64,000 nucleotides of DNA from Chlamydomonas sphaeroides (lineage: Eukaryota > Chlorophyta > Chlorophyceae > Chlamydomonadales > Chlamydomonadaceae). Below are positions 23,018-34,204 of the stretch, in pieces. Under the pieces are notes generated by a model. That model made no database searches and was not told the origin of the DNA. It worked only from the letters and a program-made list of their open reading frames with translations. Both the position numbers and the translations under genes were made by a program. The stretch is from positions 51,407 to 115,406 of the forward strand of contig BDDC01000097.1 in assembly GCA_001662425.1 (NCBI GenBank), given 5' to 3'. Positions within the stretch are counted from its first letter, which is position 1. Each line of letters starts with the position of its first letter.

Positions 23018-26000
23018 GTGAGTGTGACCCTCTCCGCCCCGCGCCGGCGTTGGCTGCACGGCAGCGGCCGCCTCAGCGATCGATGTACCCAGCGGCGAGG
23101 CTCTGCGGCAATGCTACTGCCACGTTCAACATGGTCCCACGGCCCCCGCCCTCCGCAGCCCTTCCGCCGGCACAGCCGGCGCCTCCCTCGCCTCCTCCCA
23201 CGCCACCCACGCCGCCCCCACGGCCGCCCTCGCCGCCGGCTCCCTCGCCGCCCCCTCCTGAGGTCGCCGCAAACCTGAGTGAGTACCGGAGTTAGGTTGA
23301 TAGGCTGCGGCAGCAATCGAAGGCGCCACTGCTTGAGCCAGGCCTGCGCCAGGACCCTTGGGTGCCCTCCGCAACAGCCCACGTTCCCCCCATCCCACCG
23401 ACCGACCTCTTCCTCCTCCCCCTTCCCCTTCATCTTCCCCCAGGCGGCAGCTACACCATCCGCCCCACGACCGCCAGCTCTCCCGCCGCCATCGGCCCGC
23501 CCTTGAACGTGGTGGCACATGGCATGCTGCTGACGCAGGCGGTGGGTGGGCAGGAGCTGGCTGGGGCGGCTGGTCGCTTAGCGGGAGGCAATACAGCCTT
23601 CCGAAGGCCCGGGTCTGCCCGGCCACGCCTGCGCCGCCGCAGCGCCGCTTCCCCGCTCGCCCCACATGCGTGCATCACTTCCTCGCTGACCCTCCCTCGC
23701 TGGCCCTCCTGCACGCAGACCTTTACGGGCGACCTCTCGCAGGGCTTCGTGGCCGAGCAGAGGGGTGAGCTGCGAGCCTGCATCAAGCGGCGGGGCCGGC
23801 GTGCGGAAGACCCCCGGCGTCTGGCCGTCTGGCGCCTGCGGTTGCGTGCAGGGGATCACGTGAGCACAACGGCCGACCAACGATGCTGTTCGCATTGCCT
23901 TGCTTTGCCGCAGGCGCCGCCGGGTCGTACCGCTTCATCAGCCAGGCCAACTCGGGCCTCTGCCTCACCGTGCCCGACAACAAGACGGCCGACACGACAC
24001 CCATTGGGCTTTGGGAGTGCGACAACTCGCAGCAGGGGCAGACCTTCACTGTGCTGCGCGAGGGCAGCTTCAGCGATGGGTGCGTTGCAGGGTGCGGCTA
24101 GGAGGCGTGTTGCGTGTTGCAAGGCGGCCGCCGCTTCCATGACCGACCGGTTGCCGTACATTCGTTCTGACCTGCCGTACATGCGCCCCGCTGCCGTACT
24201 TCACACACGCGCAGGTACTCGCTGCGCCCCGTGCACGCCCCCGACATGTGCGTTGACGTGCAGTGGGGCTCGTCCTCCGCCAACACGCCGCTGCACCTGT
24301 GGGGATGCAACAACACGCCGGCGCAGGTCTTTGTCTTTGTCTCGCGCGCAGGTGCGTGTGAGAGATGCACGCACGTTTGATGCTCGTGTGCTCGTTGATA
24401 GCCCCACCGGCCTGAGCCCTCAGCCCTATCGGGACCGGCTTTTAAACTCAACCTCCATGGGCCTGCTGCCTGCTGCAGATGGGCCGGGGCCGCTGCCGCC
24501 ATCGCCGCCGCTGGCGCCCGCGACGCGTCGGCCCCCACCGTACCGCCGCCCCGCGCCGCCCACATCCCGCCGCGTCACCTACCCCTCGCTGTGTGAGTAC
24601 CAAAACTGCATAGTGGTGGTTGGCAGGCTGAGGCTCTCTCACGCTGGGCCAAGGGAGCGGCGGCATGCGTCCACTGCCGAGACCCGCCTCTCTCCCTAGC
24701 TAATGATCTCCTGCAACCCCGGTGTATGTATGTCCCCGCAGCCGGCGCCCTGACGCTGCGCGTGGCCTCCAGCAACGGCACCTGCGTCGACGGCATCTGG
24801 CCCCTGCCCGGAGTGGTGCTGTGCGAGGACAAGTGCGACGGCTCGGCGGCGCAGAGCCTGGAGGCAGAGCCCATCGGTACGAGCGCATGCAAGCTAGCGC
24901 CACAAGGGGCCGCCGTCCTGCAAACATGTCGCAAGCATGCAGGGGCCCGCCGCAGCCTGCCGAACGAACGAACCCCCACGCGGGCAAGCTAGCCGGCAAG
25001 TCGGCAACAAGTACTGACACCCCCTCTCTGCTCTCCACAGGCTCGGATGGCTATGTGATGCTGCGCTCCGGCTTCGACCGCAGCTACTGCATGGCTGTGT
25101 GGGACGGCGCCAGCCGCGACGGCGCCCCCGCGATGCTGATGCCCTGTGCCAACGACACCGCCAGCCAGCGGTGGCAGGTGTTCCAGGTCGCCGGAGGGTG
25201 AGGCCGAGGGCTGGCGATGAGGCAAGGGGCTGCCGGAGCAAGCGCAGTGGGCAGCGGCGGGCTCTCGAGCGCGCGGCGAGGTGGCCCAGGTGGATCAGGC
25301 GCATCAGCAGAACCCTCACGTAGTCCCCGGTCTGCGACCTGACCAAGGGACCCATCCTCTTGCGTACCGTGCGCCTTTCCGCAGCTGGTCTCTGGCACCC
25401 GCGCACTCGCTCACGAGCTGCCTGGACCTGAGCTCGCCGCCCGGGCTGCGCATCGCGAGGTGCGGCGGCTCGGCCGCCCAGACCTTCACACTGCTGAGGA
25501 CGGGTGAGTTTAGCCGAAGAGCAGCTAGATAGCTAGGTTGCTGGTGCGTTGAGCCATCCTTACTCGTCGCTCGGCAGCGCCTATCCGCCTGTACGTCCGC
25601 CGACTAGCTAACGAACCACCCGCTCGCCAGGCCTGCCCGAGCACCTGGAGCCCGACGTGGCGCACTTTGACTCGCTGTTCGGCGTAATCGACAACGAGGA
25701 GTACGACTCCAGCTACGACTACAACTCCGATTACGATTACGAGTACTACGGCGGCGGGGGCGGCGACTACGAGGGTGACTATCTGCCGCCATGTGAGCCG
25801 GGCCCCGAGTAGCACCCGCCTGGGTGCATCCGCTAGCCAGCCTGACAGGGCCCCTGCCCCGCGCCTCTGCACCCCACCTCAAACACTGCTTCCATGCACC
25901 TCGCCCTCTCGCACGCCCCCGCCCGCAGACCCGTCGGACTACGTCCCGCCGCCGCCGAGCGACGCCCCGTCCTCCTCGCCTTCGGCCGCTCACCAGCACG

Positions 26001-28559
26001 ACCACAACGACCGTCACCACCGCCGGATGCGGCGCAACCTCCGCAGCGGCGGCGGCGCCAGGCCGCGGAGCGACGGGCACGGCCCGGGCGGCGACAGCGC
26101 CGCCGCCCCGCCGCCGCCGCCGACCAACTCGAGTGCGCCCCTGGTGACCGACTGGGCAGACGTGTCGGCCCTGAGCGGGCGGTGGCAGGCGCTCAAGATG
26201 TACGGCAACTGCCAGTACGACAACACGCCCGGCGGAGGGTACGGCAGTGTCGTACTGGATGGCAGCAGCTGCTACGGCAGGTCAGTCGCATGCGGTTGCT
26301 TGGCAGGGGGTTGCTTGTTGGTGCGTTGCGCGGGGCGCGTAGGCCCCAGTGCTAGGGGACGTGATCCGTACCTTGCCCTTCCTAGCTGCCGCGTTTGTGG
26401 CTCGCATTACGATCTCCTTCACTCCCTGCCCTGACATTTTCGCGATTCTGTGCAGGATGAGCTACCTGCCCGCCTGGAACGGCAGCGCCGCCTCTGCCTT
26501 CACCATTGTTGCGATCTACTCCCTTACCGAGGCAGCCGCCGCCAGTGGTGCGTCGTACATGTTCACGACGCTCAGCCGTACGCCGTACGACTACCAGACG
26601 GAGCTTCTCTTCGGCAGCGGAGAGGGCAGGACGTTCGTGTACGACAATGAAGTCTTTGCGCTCAACAGCTCCCAGCAGGGCCCGGCCCGCCCGCCCGCCA
26701 ACACCTGGGTGCTCGACGCCTACGTTCGCGAGGAGGGCGGCGCCAGCGGCGGCATCTACAGCTACCGCAACGGAGCGGTCAAGGTGCGACCAGCACAGCG
26801 CAACCCTCGCTCTTTGTATAGAGATGGATTGGCGGCTCCCCAAACCCACTGCCTAGCTAGCCTTCGATCTTACTAGGAGGCCTCCTGGACCGCCTCGGTC
26901 CGCAGCAGCCAAACCTTCGCGCTGCGCCTTCGTTGCTCATCCGCCCCCAGATGGTCGAGGGCTTCCGGGACCAGGCGCCCATCGCCATTGAGTCGGACAA
27001 CTTCGTCATCGGAGCCGACTGGCGTGACAATGCAGTGAGCAGGGGAGGCGGCATGCCACGTCACAGCGTGCAGTGGCCGAGTTAGGTGTTGGTGTTGGGT
27101 AGGGAAGAACATGATCCCCGGTCCACGGGGAACACATACGCTGTAGCAGTCCTCAACCGGCGGCGCTTGTCCCCTCCTGCGATGCGCCCCTCCCTCCGCA
27201 GCACTACCTGAACGGCCGGCTGGCTGCCGTACTCGTGTACGGCAAGGCCCTGCACGAGCCGGAGCTTGAGGGGCTGGTTGACGCTTATGTGCCGCGCTTT
27301 GGTTGGGCGCCGCCTCGTGAGCTGGGGCGCTTGGGTAGCGGGGCGGGCATGGCGGGGACCGCGCAGGAGATGATATCGTAGAGGAGACTGCTGCTTTTCC
27401 AGCGCTGGCAGGCAGGTGTTCATCAAGCATCTATTTAACTCAGTCTTGCTTGGGCTAGCCCGGGTTCATGTGTTGACGTTTCACGTGCCATCCCATGCGC
27501 TGCTGCCCTCCCCCGCAGCGCCGTCGCCTCCATCTCCTCCTCCTCGCAAGTCGCCCCCGCCGCAAAAGTCGCCGCCGCCCTCCCCGCCGACGCCGCCGTC
27601 GACGCCTCCGCCCTCTTCGCCTCCGCTGGCGCCGCCTCTGCCTCCGCCCCCGTCTCCCCCAGCAGGTCGGCAGCGTACGGGTGGGATGGGACCTCCGAGC
27701 TACGCCAGGGACATGGGGGCTGCTGCTCTGCTGTACCGATCCAGCCGATACGCATGCAGCCCCCTCCAAGCACAGACCCCATCCATGCCAGCCAGCCGAT
27801 CGCAACCCGAACGCACCCCTAGCTCTGTCCGCACTTCATGACTCCCCTCCACGCACCCTTTGCTCCCCGCTCATCGCAGCGTGCGAGGGCGCCGCAGCCA
27901 GCCTGGCGCAGGGCCCCTTCGGCAATGGTCCCCCAGGAATTTCCTTTGACGATGCTGCGCTCTCGGCTTTGGAGGGATCCATTACACGGTGTGTGTGGGT
28001 CGCATGGGCCTCTGCAGTATACTCACACAGGGGAGGCTGTACGGGTCATCCCTGTCCTGCCTTCAACATGCCTTACTTGTCCACCCACAGAATTGCCTGG
28101 AAGGCGAGCGAGCGACTGGAGACGCTCCAGATTACGTACGGCATCATCGCCGCGCCCCTGCGCGGCGGCAGCAACGACGGCCGCTACCTCGGGACCACCG
28201 CCGCCAGCGGTGTCGTGGATCTGTACGGCGGCGAGCACATCACGGCCGTTGACGTCGGCCTCACGACCGCCGCCGACGGCAGCCAGGTCGTCGCGGGCCT
28301 GCGGCTGCGGACCAGCCTGGGCCGCACTCTGCTGGTGGGGTCGGGCCCCGACACCCTGCTGCCCGGGCAGGGTCAGCCGGTGCGGTGCGGCCAGGACTGC
28401 GACTGGGCGTCACGGCTGCAGCCCGCCACGCCGTGCCTGGCCGCTGAGGCCGTGGCGGCAGGCAGGCGGCTGGCGCTGGCGTCGCTGAGTGGGGAGGCGT
28501 CGGCGGGCCGCATCGAGTTCCTGCGCCTCCAGTGGCGCGAGGTCGAGTCGTCGCTGTGA
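21092..28559 (+). CDS. Secreted multi-lectin protein, gene A (EGF, ricin-type, LamG-like, jacalin-like)
   Basis: A 24-exon gene encoding 1201 residues; exon coordinates are in the four domain entries that follow. Order: signal peptide (hydrophobic LGVLLLLSGVALGA, about 20-34), EGF-like domain 40-80, a Cys-containing region of unknown family 113-250, Ser-Pro hinge 250-290, ricin-type beta-trefoil regions about 338-438 and 477-613, Tyr/Asp-rich segment 614-668, Pro/His/Arg linker, LamG-like jellyroll 745-960, second Ser-Pro hinge 961-1009, jacalin-like lectin 1010-1201. All parts point to an extracellular glycan-binding protein, likely in the wall or matrix. Gene B (34205-49727, opposite strand) is a paralogue with the same plan. 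Splice phases and exon lengths agree with gene B almost throughout, which independently supports the model. Ligands and role unknown. Confidence 0.85.
23159..25503 (+). other. Gene A hinge and ricin-type (beta-trefoil) lectin region
   Basis: Exons 23159-23278 (SPPP-type hinge), 23444-23541, 23719-23764, 23914-24079, 24215-24351, 24479-24592 (second Pro-rich segment), 24742-24876, 25041-25197, 25385-25503. Ricin-type repeats are marked by C-L-x-V plus a Q-x-W/F closing motif: LCLTVPDN...GLWECDNSQQGQTF, MCVDVQW...LHLWGCNNTPAQVF, TCVDG...CDGSAAQSL, YCMAVWDG...LMPCANDTASQRWQVF and SCLDLSS...ARCGGSAAQTF. Five such subdomains suggest two beta-trefoils, the second and possibly the first incomplete. 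Carbohydrate binding is expected from the family; specificity cannot be read. Confidence 0.78.
25631..27316 (+). other. Gene A Tyr/Asp-rich exon, basic linker and LamG-like lectin domain
   Basis: Exons 25631-25792, 25929-26280, 26456-26783, 26951-27034, 27202-27316. The first begins with a motif kept in all copies, PDVAHFDSL, then runs into Tyr/Asp/Glu repeats (YDSSYDYNSDYDYEYY). A Pro-rich linker with a His/Arg stretch follows. The rest is a concanavalin A-like/LamG-type jellyroll: AFTIVAIYSLTEA, ANTWVLDAYVREEGG, IYSYRNGAVK, FVIGADWRDNA, YLNGRLAAVLVYGKALHEPE. The last exon has two phase-1 donors, 27316 and 27334; the first (GTGAGC) is chosen because gene B uses the same one. Exon 26456-26783 equals two gene B exons (220 + 108 nt) fused exactly. 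Confidence 0.78.
27519..28559 (+). other. Gene A second Pro-rich hinge and C-terminal jacalin-like lectin
   Basis: Exons 27519-27665, 27880-27988, 28091-28559. The first is a Ser-Pro-rich hinge of about 49 residues (SPPP, KSPPP repeats), typical of hydroxyproline-rich algal wall proteins. The other two match the jacalin-like beta-prism fold: QGPFGNG....SFDD at the start, then ITRIAWKASERLETLQITYG, SGVVDLYGGEHITAVDVGL, VAGLRLRTSLGRTLLVGSG. The protein ends REVESSL. A short extension after the lectin (RCGQDCDWASRLQPATPCL) contains paired cysteines. Confidence 0.75.
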
Positions 28560-31062
28560 CGTCGCGCGGCGGAGCGAGCAGCAGCTTACGGTTAGATAGT
28601 GCAGGTGGCATACATAGGACGAGCGCGCATATGGGATGGACTGCATGCCATGCGTTGTCACATCACTGTTCATTCAGCCACATGCCGTCATGCGCTAACC
28701 GCCGCCACCTCATGTAAATTGCAATTCCAGCAGCACTGCGTGTGCTGATGAACATGCTGACCGGTAGCTAGGCGTTGGACCGCTGGCCAGGAGCCGGCGC
28801 TGCTGACTGGGGCTGTGTGGCGGAGTGTCAAGGAGTACATACTATTGCTGTGTGCGTGCGTGTGGGATGTGGATACGCAAGCGAGGGTTTTGCGCCCGCT
28901 AGGTGAGGCCGCTTGGATGGGTGAGGCCGGTGCTTAGGGCGAGGAGCGATAGCTAGGATATGCGACACGGCTGGATGCGAAACTGGGTCTGGCCTCACGA
29001 GACGCAGACGCGTACCAGACAGGATAGAATAGGGTCACAGGCATGATGGCAATTCATGGGAATGCAGCTGAGGTGTAGACATGATCATGCCACACAACGT
29101 GTGTAAACCTCTAAATGCCCCTGACCTGCATTGCGCCTGCTGCTATACCGGTACTCGCACAGTGGCTGGGCACATACAGCACACGTCGCGCCTACGTGCA
29201 TGCATGTGTTGCTGGTCAGGACTCGTATCTTGACCGCTGCCAAGTCACCCGGGGAGGGTCACACGCACCGGGGGTGGGGCCATCACACGGGAAGTTGCCC
29301 AGGGCGGGTGACTCCCCCTGCCTCGCCTTGCGGTCGGCAAGCCACTCAAGCTGGCGCTCGAACTTGCTAGCGCCTAGCAAATTCGGCATTTCGGGTTGAC
29401 TTCGCTAGCCTTCGGCCCGCTGCAGTCACCCAGCGCTGGTGCGTGGCTTCTGTCTCAAGTAGCCAACCGGTCCGGCGACTTGGGTGATCTGCCGTGGGTG
29501 TTTTAAGATTTGATGAGCCTTGATTGCATGTGTCCACGCAGCTAGTCAGGGCTGATCCGCCCCACCGCATGCAATGCTTCATTGCTTTTCCCACAGCCAG
29601 CGTGGCGCTGAGCTGACAACGCCTGCTGGCAGTTATCCGCCATAGCATGTAACTCACGGCGGCACGACATGCCGTGGCTTCCCTGGGACACGTGATGACT
29701 CCATGTGCAAAGCACTCCTGATTTGCTGAGTTGTGTTCACAAAACTTGACTTAGGCCAGCAGGAGGCCCTCTTGAGGTGAACAAGTATCAGAATGGGAAA
29801 AGGGGCGCCGCCCCAATCCGTCCTCTGTCTGGGGCTGCCGGCTGAACCCCAACCGTCGGCGGGGTTGGAGTGCAGGCGCCAACAACCAGCGCTCTACGTC
29901 GCAGTGCCGGACCTTGTCTTGGACGCGACCCCTGGTCCCTTCACCCGGACATGTCCGGGGCATGCTTGCGTCAAAGGAATGACTGGCCCCGCTAACACCA
30001 GCGCGCGGCCGCTACCGCAACAGCCGCCGCCCAGCCAGCCAGCAAGGCACGGCCAGGAGGCAGGGCACGCCCTCGCTGCCAACTCAGCCCCCAACACCGC
30101 TACGCTTCCGCTTGGCGCCGCCAGCCAAGGCCAAGCTCCTGCCGCCCCCACGGCCGCGGGCCGTTCGGCCCCAGCTTCGGTCCCGGCCTCGGTCCCGGCC
30201 GTTTGGCCCCTGCCCGGGCTCAAAATGCCGGGCGAGGCTGCGCGAGAGTGCCAGGTAATAAGCCGGTGCACACCAAGGGTTCATGCATGTCGCAGAGTAG
30301 TGTCGGCGGCGTGCCCTTTGTTACCCGCCCTTTGTTAGCGAAGCCAGCGCTAAACCATACACGTGGCGGCCCCAGGGCGCTCGACAGGCCCCTGGGTGGG
30401 CCCTCCAGTCTTGCTTGCGCGAACCAGTTGAAGACCCTCCCGGGGCTGCGCGAGCCGCGTCATATTATCAACACGGGCTGCGTGTCCATGAAAATAAGCC
30501 CAGAAAAAGCTTTCCCACACGCTGCTGCTCAATATCCATCCGCCCTGTCGCTGACGTGGCCTGGCCTCTCCGCTGGCACCCATGGCGGCCAACCTCGCGG
30601 CTGCGACACATACAGCAGTGTACACGGTGTGCGAGCCACTTCAGGTGCCAGCCATAACGGCAAGGCAGCAGCATGCATGTCAGCATGCCCCCACCCGTCC
30701 ACACCTCGCCTTGCACCGCAGACCGCATATACCGCGAGCTCTATGCACACTATACAGACAGACTGCAAAGCGACTCGTTCGGATCAAGCTGAACGCATCT
30801 CCATGCGTTGGGCAAGTTCGTACGGCAGGGTCAGGCTGACACCATCTATCCACCTGACCACGCTCACTCTGCTGGCACCTGCCCGGTCGCTCACAGATGC
30901 AGCGTGCCTGTGCGCCTGATGGGCGGCGGCGGACCCCCAAAGCAACTCAGCAACAGGAAGGAAGGTGGCTGGGGGCAGCGGCCGCGCAAGTGAACACTGC
31001 CGTGCCCTCACCCACACACCGGCCACACAACCGCTACCCCACGGAGTGCCCCACCCAAACAT
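28560..31062. other. Intergenic region, no gene recognised
   Basis: TGTAA at 28713-28717, 154 nt after the stop, is the likely poly(A) signal of gene A. The remaining 2.3 kb has several open frames of 60-240 codons, but none shows domain similarity, splice-linked partners or consistent composition. The 3' UTR of the ankyrin-like gene on the minus strand must also enter from the right. Confidence 0.45.
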
Positions 31063-33160
31063 CTATGCAGAGATAGCCGGCGCCACGTCCGCCATCACGC
31101 CTCCCGCCATGGCCGCCTGTTGTCGGACCCACTCGCACACATGCGGCTTCGCTGTCGGCCTGGGGCCCTGGATCACCGCCAGCGCCGCACCCCAGTCCAC
31201 CGAGCATCCCAGCTCGAGCAGCAGCTGCAGCGCCGACAGAGGCGCGCCCTCCCGGACCGCCGCAGCGAAAGCCTCCCCGTGTGGGCCCCAGGGGTGGTGC
31301 AGACGCACCAGCACGCGCAGCATGAGCAGGTCTCCTTCCGCCGCCGCGCACTTGAGCAGGTTGTACGTCTCCTGGCTGGCCTGGGCCTGGGCAGCAGAGG
31401 GGACGCACACGTGCGACGCACGACGCACAACAGCAGGACACAGTGAGGTCAGTCCCGCCCTGCTGCATCGGATGGTGTCGGTGTGTGCATGCATTCCGCA
31501 TTCCGCAGGGCCCCGCCCGCCTGCCAGCTGCCAGTCGTGCCTGCAGACCCGGCCCGGCTGTGCCCAACACCTCCAGCAGCTCACCGGCCAGGGCAGTTTC
31601 CGGTCCACCACCAGCCACTCGACCGCGGCCACGCATCCCGCCCGGGCGGCCGCCTCCACCGCCGCCGGGCTCCACACCATGCCCCAGGCATCGCCGTACA
31701 GGGCCGCCAGCCCGCGCTTGCGTGGGCACACCATTGCCGCCGCCGCGGCTGCCGCCAGCTGCTGCTCGGCCCTCTGCATGAGTCCCACATCGCCGAGCTC
31801 GGCAATGAAGGCGGCGGCGTCCCTCCGGCTCCAGGGTGACTCGTTCGCCGCCCAGCCGGGGAGCACGCTCTGTGCATCCACCAGCCACCGCACCACCTCC
31901 AGGCAGCCGTCGCCGGTGGTGGTCTTGGCGAGGAGCCTGCTGCACTGCGGCATTGCGCCGCGAGCGATGAGCTCACGCAGCGCCGGCAGCTGCCCCGCAC
32001 GTGCCGCAGCGGTGCAGGCGTTGCCCAGGTGGGGGCCAAATGTGGGGCCGTGAGGACCGTCCAGCAGCGCGCGCAGCAGATGAACTTTGCCGGACTGCGC
32101 CGCGCCGTCCAGCAGGTACCTGCAGGGGTGCGGACGGACTGCCTTCAAGTGCACCCCGCCCACGAAGCCATGATGGTTAAATCACAAGGATCTCTTCCTT
32201 GTGTAAGGTATGCGTAACTCGAAGCAGGTACATCTCCTACCTGTTCTGCTCCGAGTCCTCGCCGCTGTAGTAGCCTCGCGTTCGCAGCCACGCCAAGCGT
32301 GCCAGCGTGTCGCAGCAATGGCTGGCCACGCGCCAGCAGACGTACGGCCCGGCCCGACCCGGCGGGTAGTTCAGCGCCTGCTGCAGCCAGTCTGTCTTGA
32401 CGTCCCAGTCGGGCGTGGTGCTGGCTGCCGCACGGGCGAGCACGTTTGCCGGCACAGCGTCGTCCATTCGCCCCACTGCCGCCAAGTCGACGTCGTAGCT
32501 CTCCATGAGGGAGCGCAGTGTGGACAGGTCGCAGGCCTTGGCGGCGCGCAACAGTAGGCACTCCTTGTTGATGTAGGTCATCGCTGCGCCGGCCCCACCA
32601 CCGCGGGCTTGCTCAAGCAGCCAGGCGGCGAGGTCCGAGTGGTTGCTGGCGGCCGCAACCACAGCGGCGGCCTCGATCCGCCATCTGACCCCGGCCTTGA
32701 GCACCAACCATTCGCAGACGTGGCGGTGACCGGCTTTGGCTGCTGCGCGTAGGGCGTCGGAGCTCGGTCGGCATCCCTCGTCAGCCAGCCAGCGACAGGC
32801 CCCCAGCTGGCCCGCTGCAGCGGCCGCCTCCATAGCGCCAGACGTGTCAAGGTCGCAGCCAGCTGCCTTGGCAATCAACGCTAGATTGTCGGGCACGCCC
32901 GATGCGGCGGTCCGCGACACTAGCCTGCGCCGATGCCAGAGCGGTTGCGACCGCATAGCATCTTTCGCACCCCACTGGGCTGCAAAGGCGTAGCTCGGCA
33001 CCGGCTTCGATAGCCGGACAACGCACTGCGAGAAGATGGAGGCCGAACCCGGCGACACAACGCGCCAGGTGACTGCCTTCTCTTGCTCATCAAGCTTGTC
33101 AGCAGCTGCCGCAAGCACAGACAACGACATGCCCTGCCACACTGAAGGTTCAAGCTCCAT
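31063..33160 (-). CDS. Ankyrin-repeat-like protein
   Basis: Three exons on the minus strand: 33160-32241, 32119-31585, 31386-31063, encoding 592 residues. From about residue 105 the sequence consists of degenerate ankyrin-type helix pairs: AMEAAAAAGQLGACRWLADEGC, ALRAAAKAGHRHVCEWLV, AACTAAARAGQLPALRELIARGA, AAVEAAARAGCVAAVEWLVVD, LLKCAAAEGDLLMLRVLV. Proteins of this style (G.L...WL..GC) form large families in volvocine algae. The N-terminal 100 residues have no domain I can name. The second intron (31387-31584) is 198 nt, a multiple of three, without an in-frame stop, so retention would add 66 residues. A role in protein-protein interaction is inferred from the fold only. The gene lies between the convergent lectin paralogues. 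Confidence 0.8.
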
Positions 33161-34204
33161 GCCGTCAGCTCCGTAACACGAAGATTGCGCTCGAGCTGGC
33201 TGCAGTTGTGCGTCAAGGGTCAGCAGGTTAAGTATCAGGTAATTACTATAGAGTAGAAGGCGTTTGTGGCAAGGTGATGTCCTGGGTTGGCGGCGTACAT
33301 GGCGTTATTGGCGGGGGAGGGAGGGGGTCTCCCCCAGGAGCCCTCCTGGGCAGAACTGACCAGCGCCAAGGCAGCTGTCACCAGCTGTTGGGGGCGGCTG
33401 GGGCCATGTTGTCGCGACCCTTCAACCCGCTGCCACGCCCGCTGCGTGGGGCGGCAAGGGTTTGTGCGCCAATCATGGTCCCTTTTTTGTGACACTAGCA
33501 TGCCTTTCACTCCCTGTTGTTAACACAGGGGCGCCAGAGCCAACGGTATCATACAGCGAACGTCAACATGCATGAATCCCCTCCCTCGTCCGGTCCCGCC
33601 ACCCCTCTTCGCGCTCATGCACTCTGGCTGCACAACATTCTGTCTAGAAAGCTCCCGCGCCACAAGCCAACACACCACTGAGAATAGCCAGCAGCAGTAG
33701 TAACGAGCGGGGTCACGCGATCCCAGCATACGTAAACAGCGTCGAAAGCAAGAGAGAGCGCTGCATTTTTATTATTAATATTATCGATACCGAGGAGAAC
33801 GGCTGGCCGCACTTATGCCGGCCCCTGGCCCCAACCCCGACTTAATGCGTCCCCACCCCAAGCACGCACACCACCAAAGCAGGGCTGCGCGCTGCAGCCG
33901 CCACCTGACCCCAGGACAGCACACCGGCCGCACAAATTCTTCGACAAATACGCGCACAAGTTTTGGTACGACAAGTACGGCCAAGCAAGGGAGCAAGGAC
34001 CATCCCCGCACTTTACGCCCAACACGCCTCGAGGCGATCTTTTGAATGGATGTACGGTTGCGGCCAGGCAGGGAGCGTGCCACGCACCGCCCGGTACACA
34101 ACAGCACACACACACATACGTACGGTACAGGCTGCCGCCCCCACCCTCAAACGTGCCCCCGACGCGTCAAGTAGCTCATCCTGTCAGTCCACTCCCTGCG
34201 CACC
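33161..34204 (-). other. Intergenic region between ankyrin-like gene and gene B
   Basis: Just over 1 kb that should contain the 3' UTR of gene B and the promoter of the ankyrin-like gene. A short AT-rich patch (about 33765-33790) is conspicuous in this GC-rich sequence. No exon or minus-strand TGTAA was found. Confidence 0.35.

Noticed and set aside
30203..30919. 238-codon plus-strand frame in the 28.5-31 kb intergenic region
   Set aside because: No domain, no splice partners, no consistent codon bias, and competing frames of similar length on both strands.
28560..31062. Search for tRNA, rRNA or transposon features in the larger intergenic regions
   Set aside because: No T-loop or anticodon-arm pattern, terminal inverted repeats, reverse transcriptase or transposase motifs were visible by eye here or at 19.4-21.1 kb and 62.4-64 kb. 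A covariance-model or repeat-library scan would be needed for certainty.
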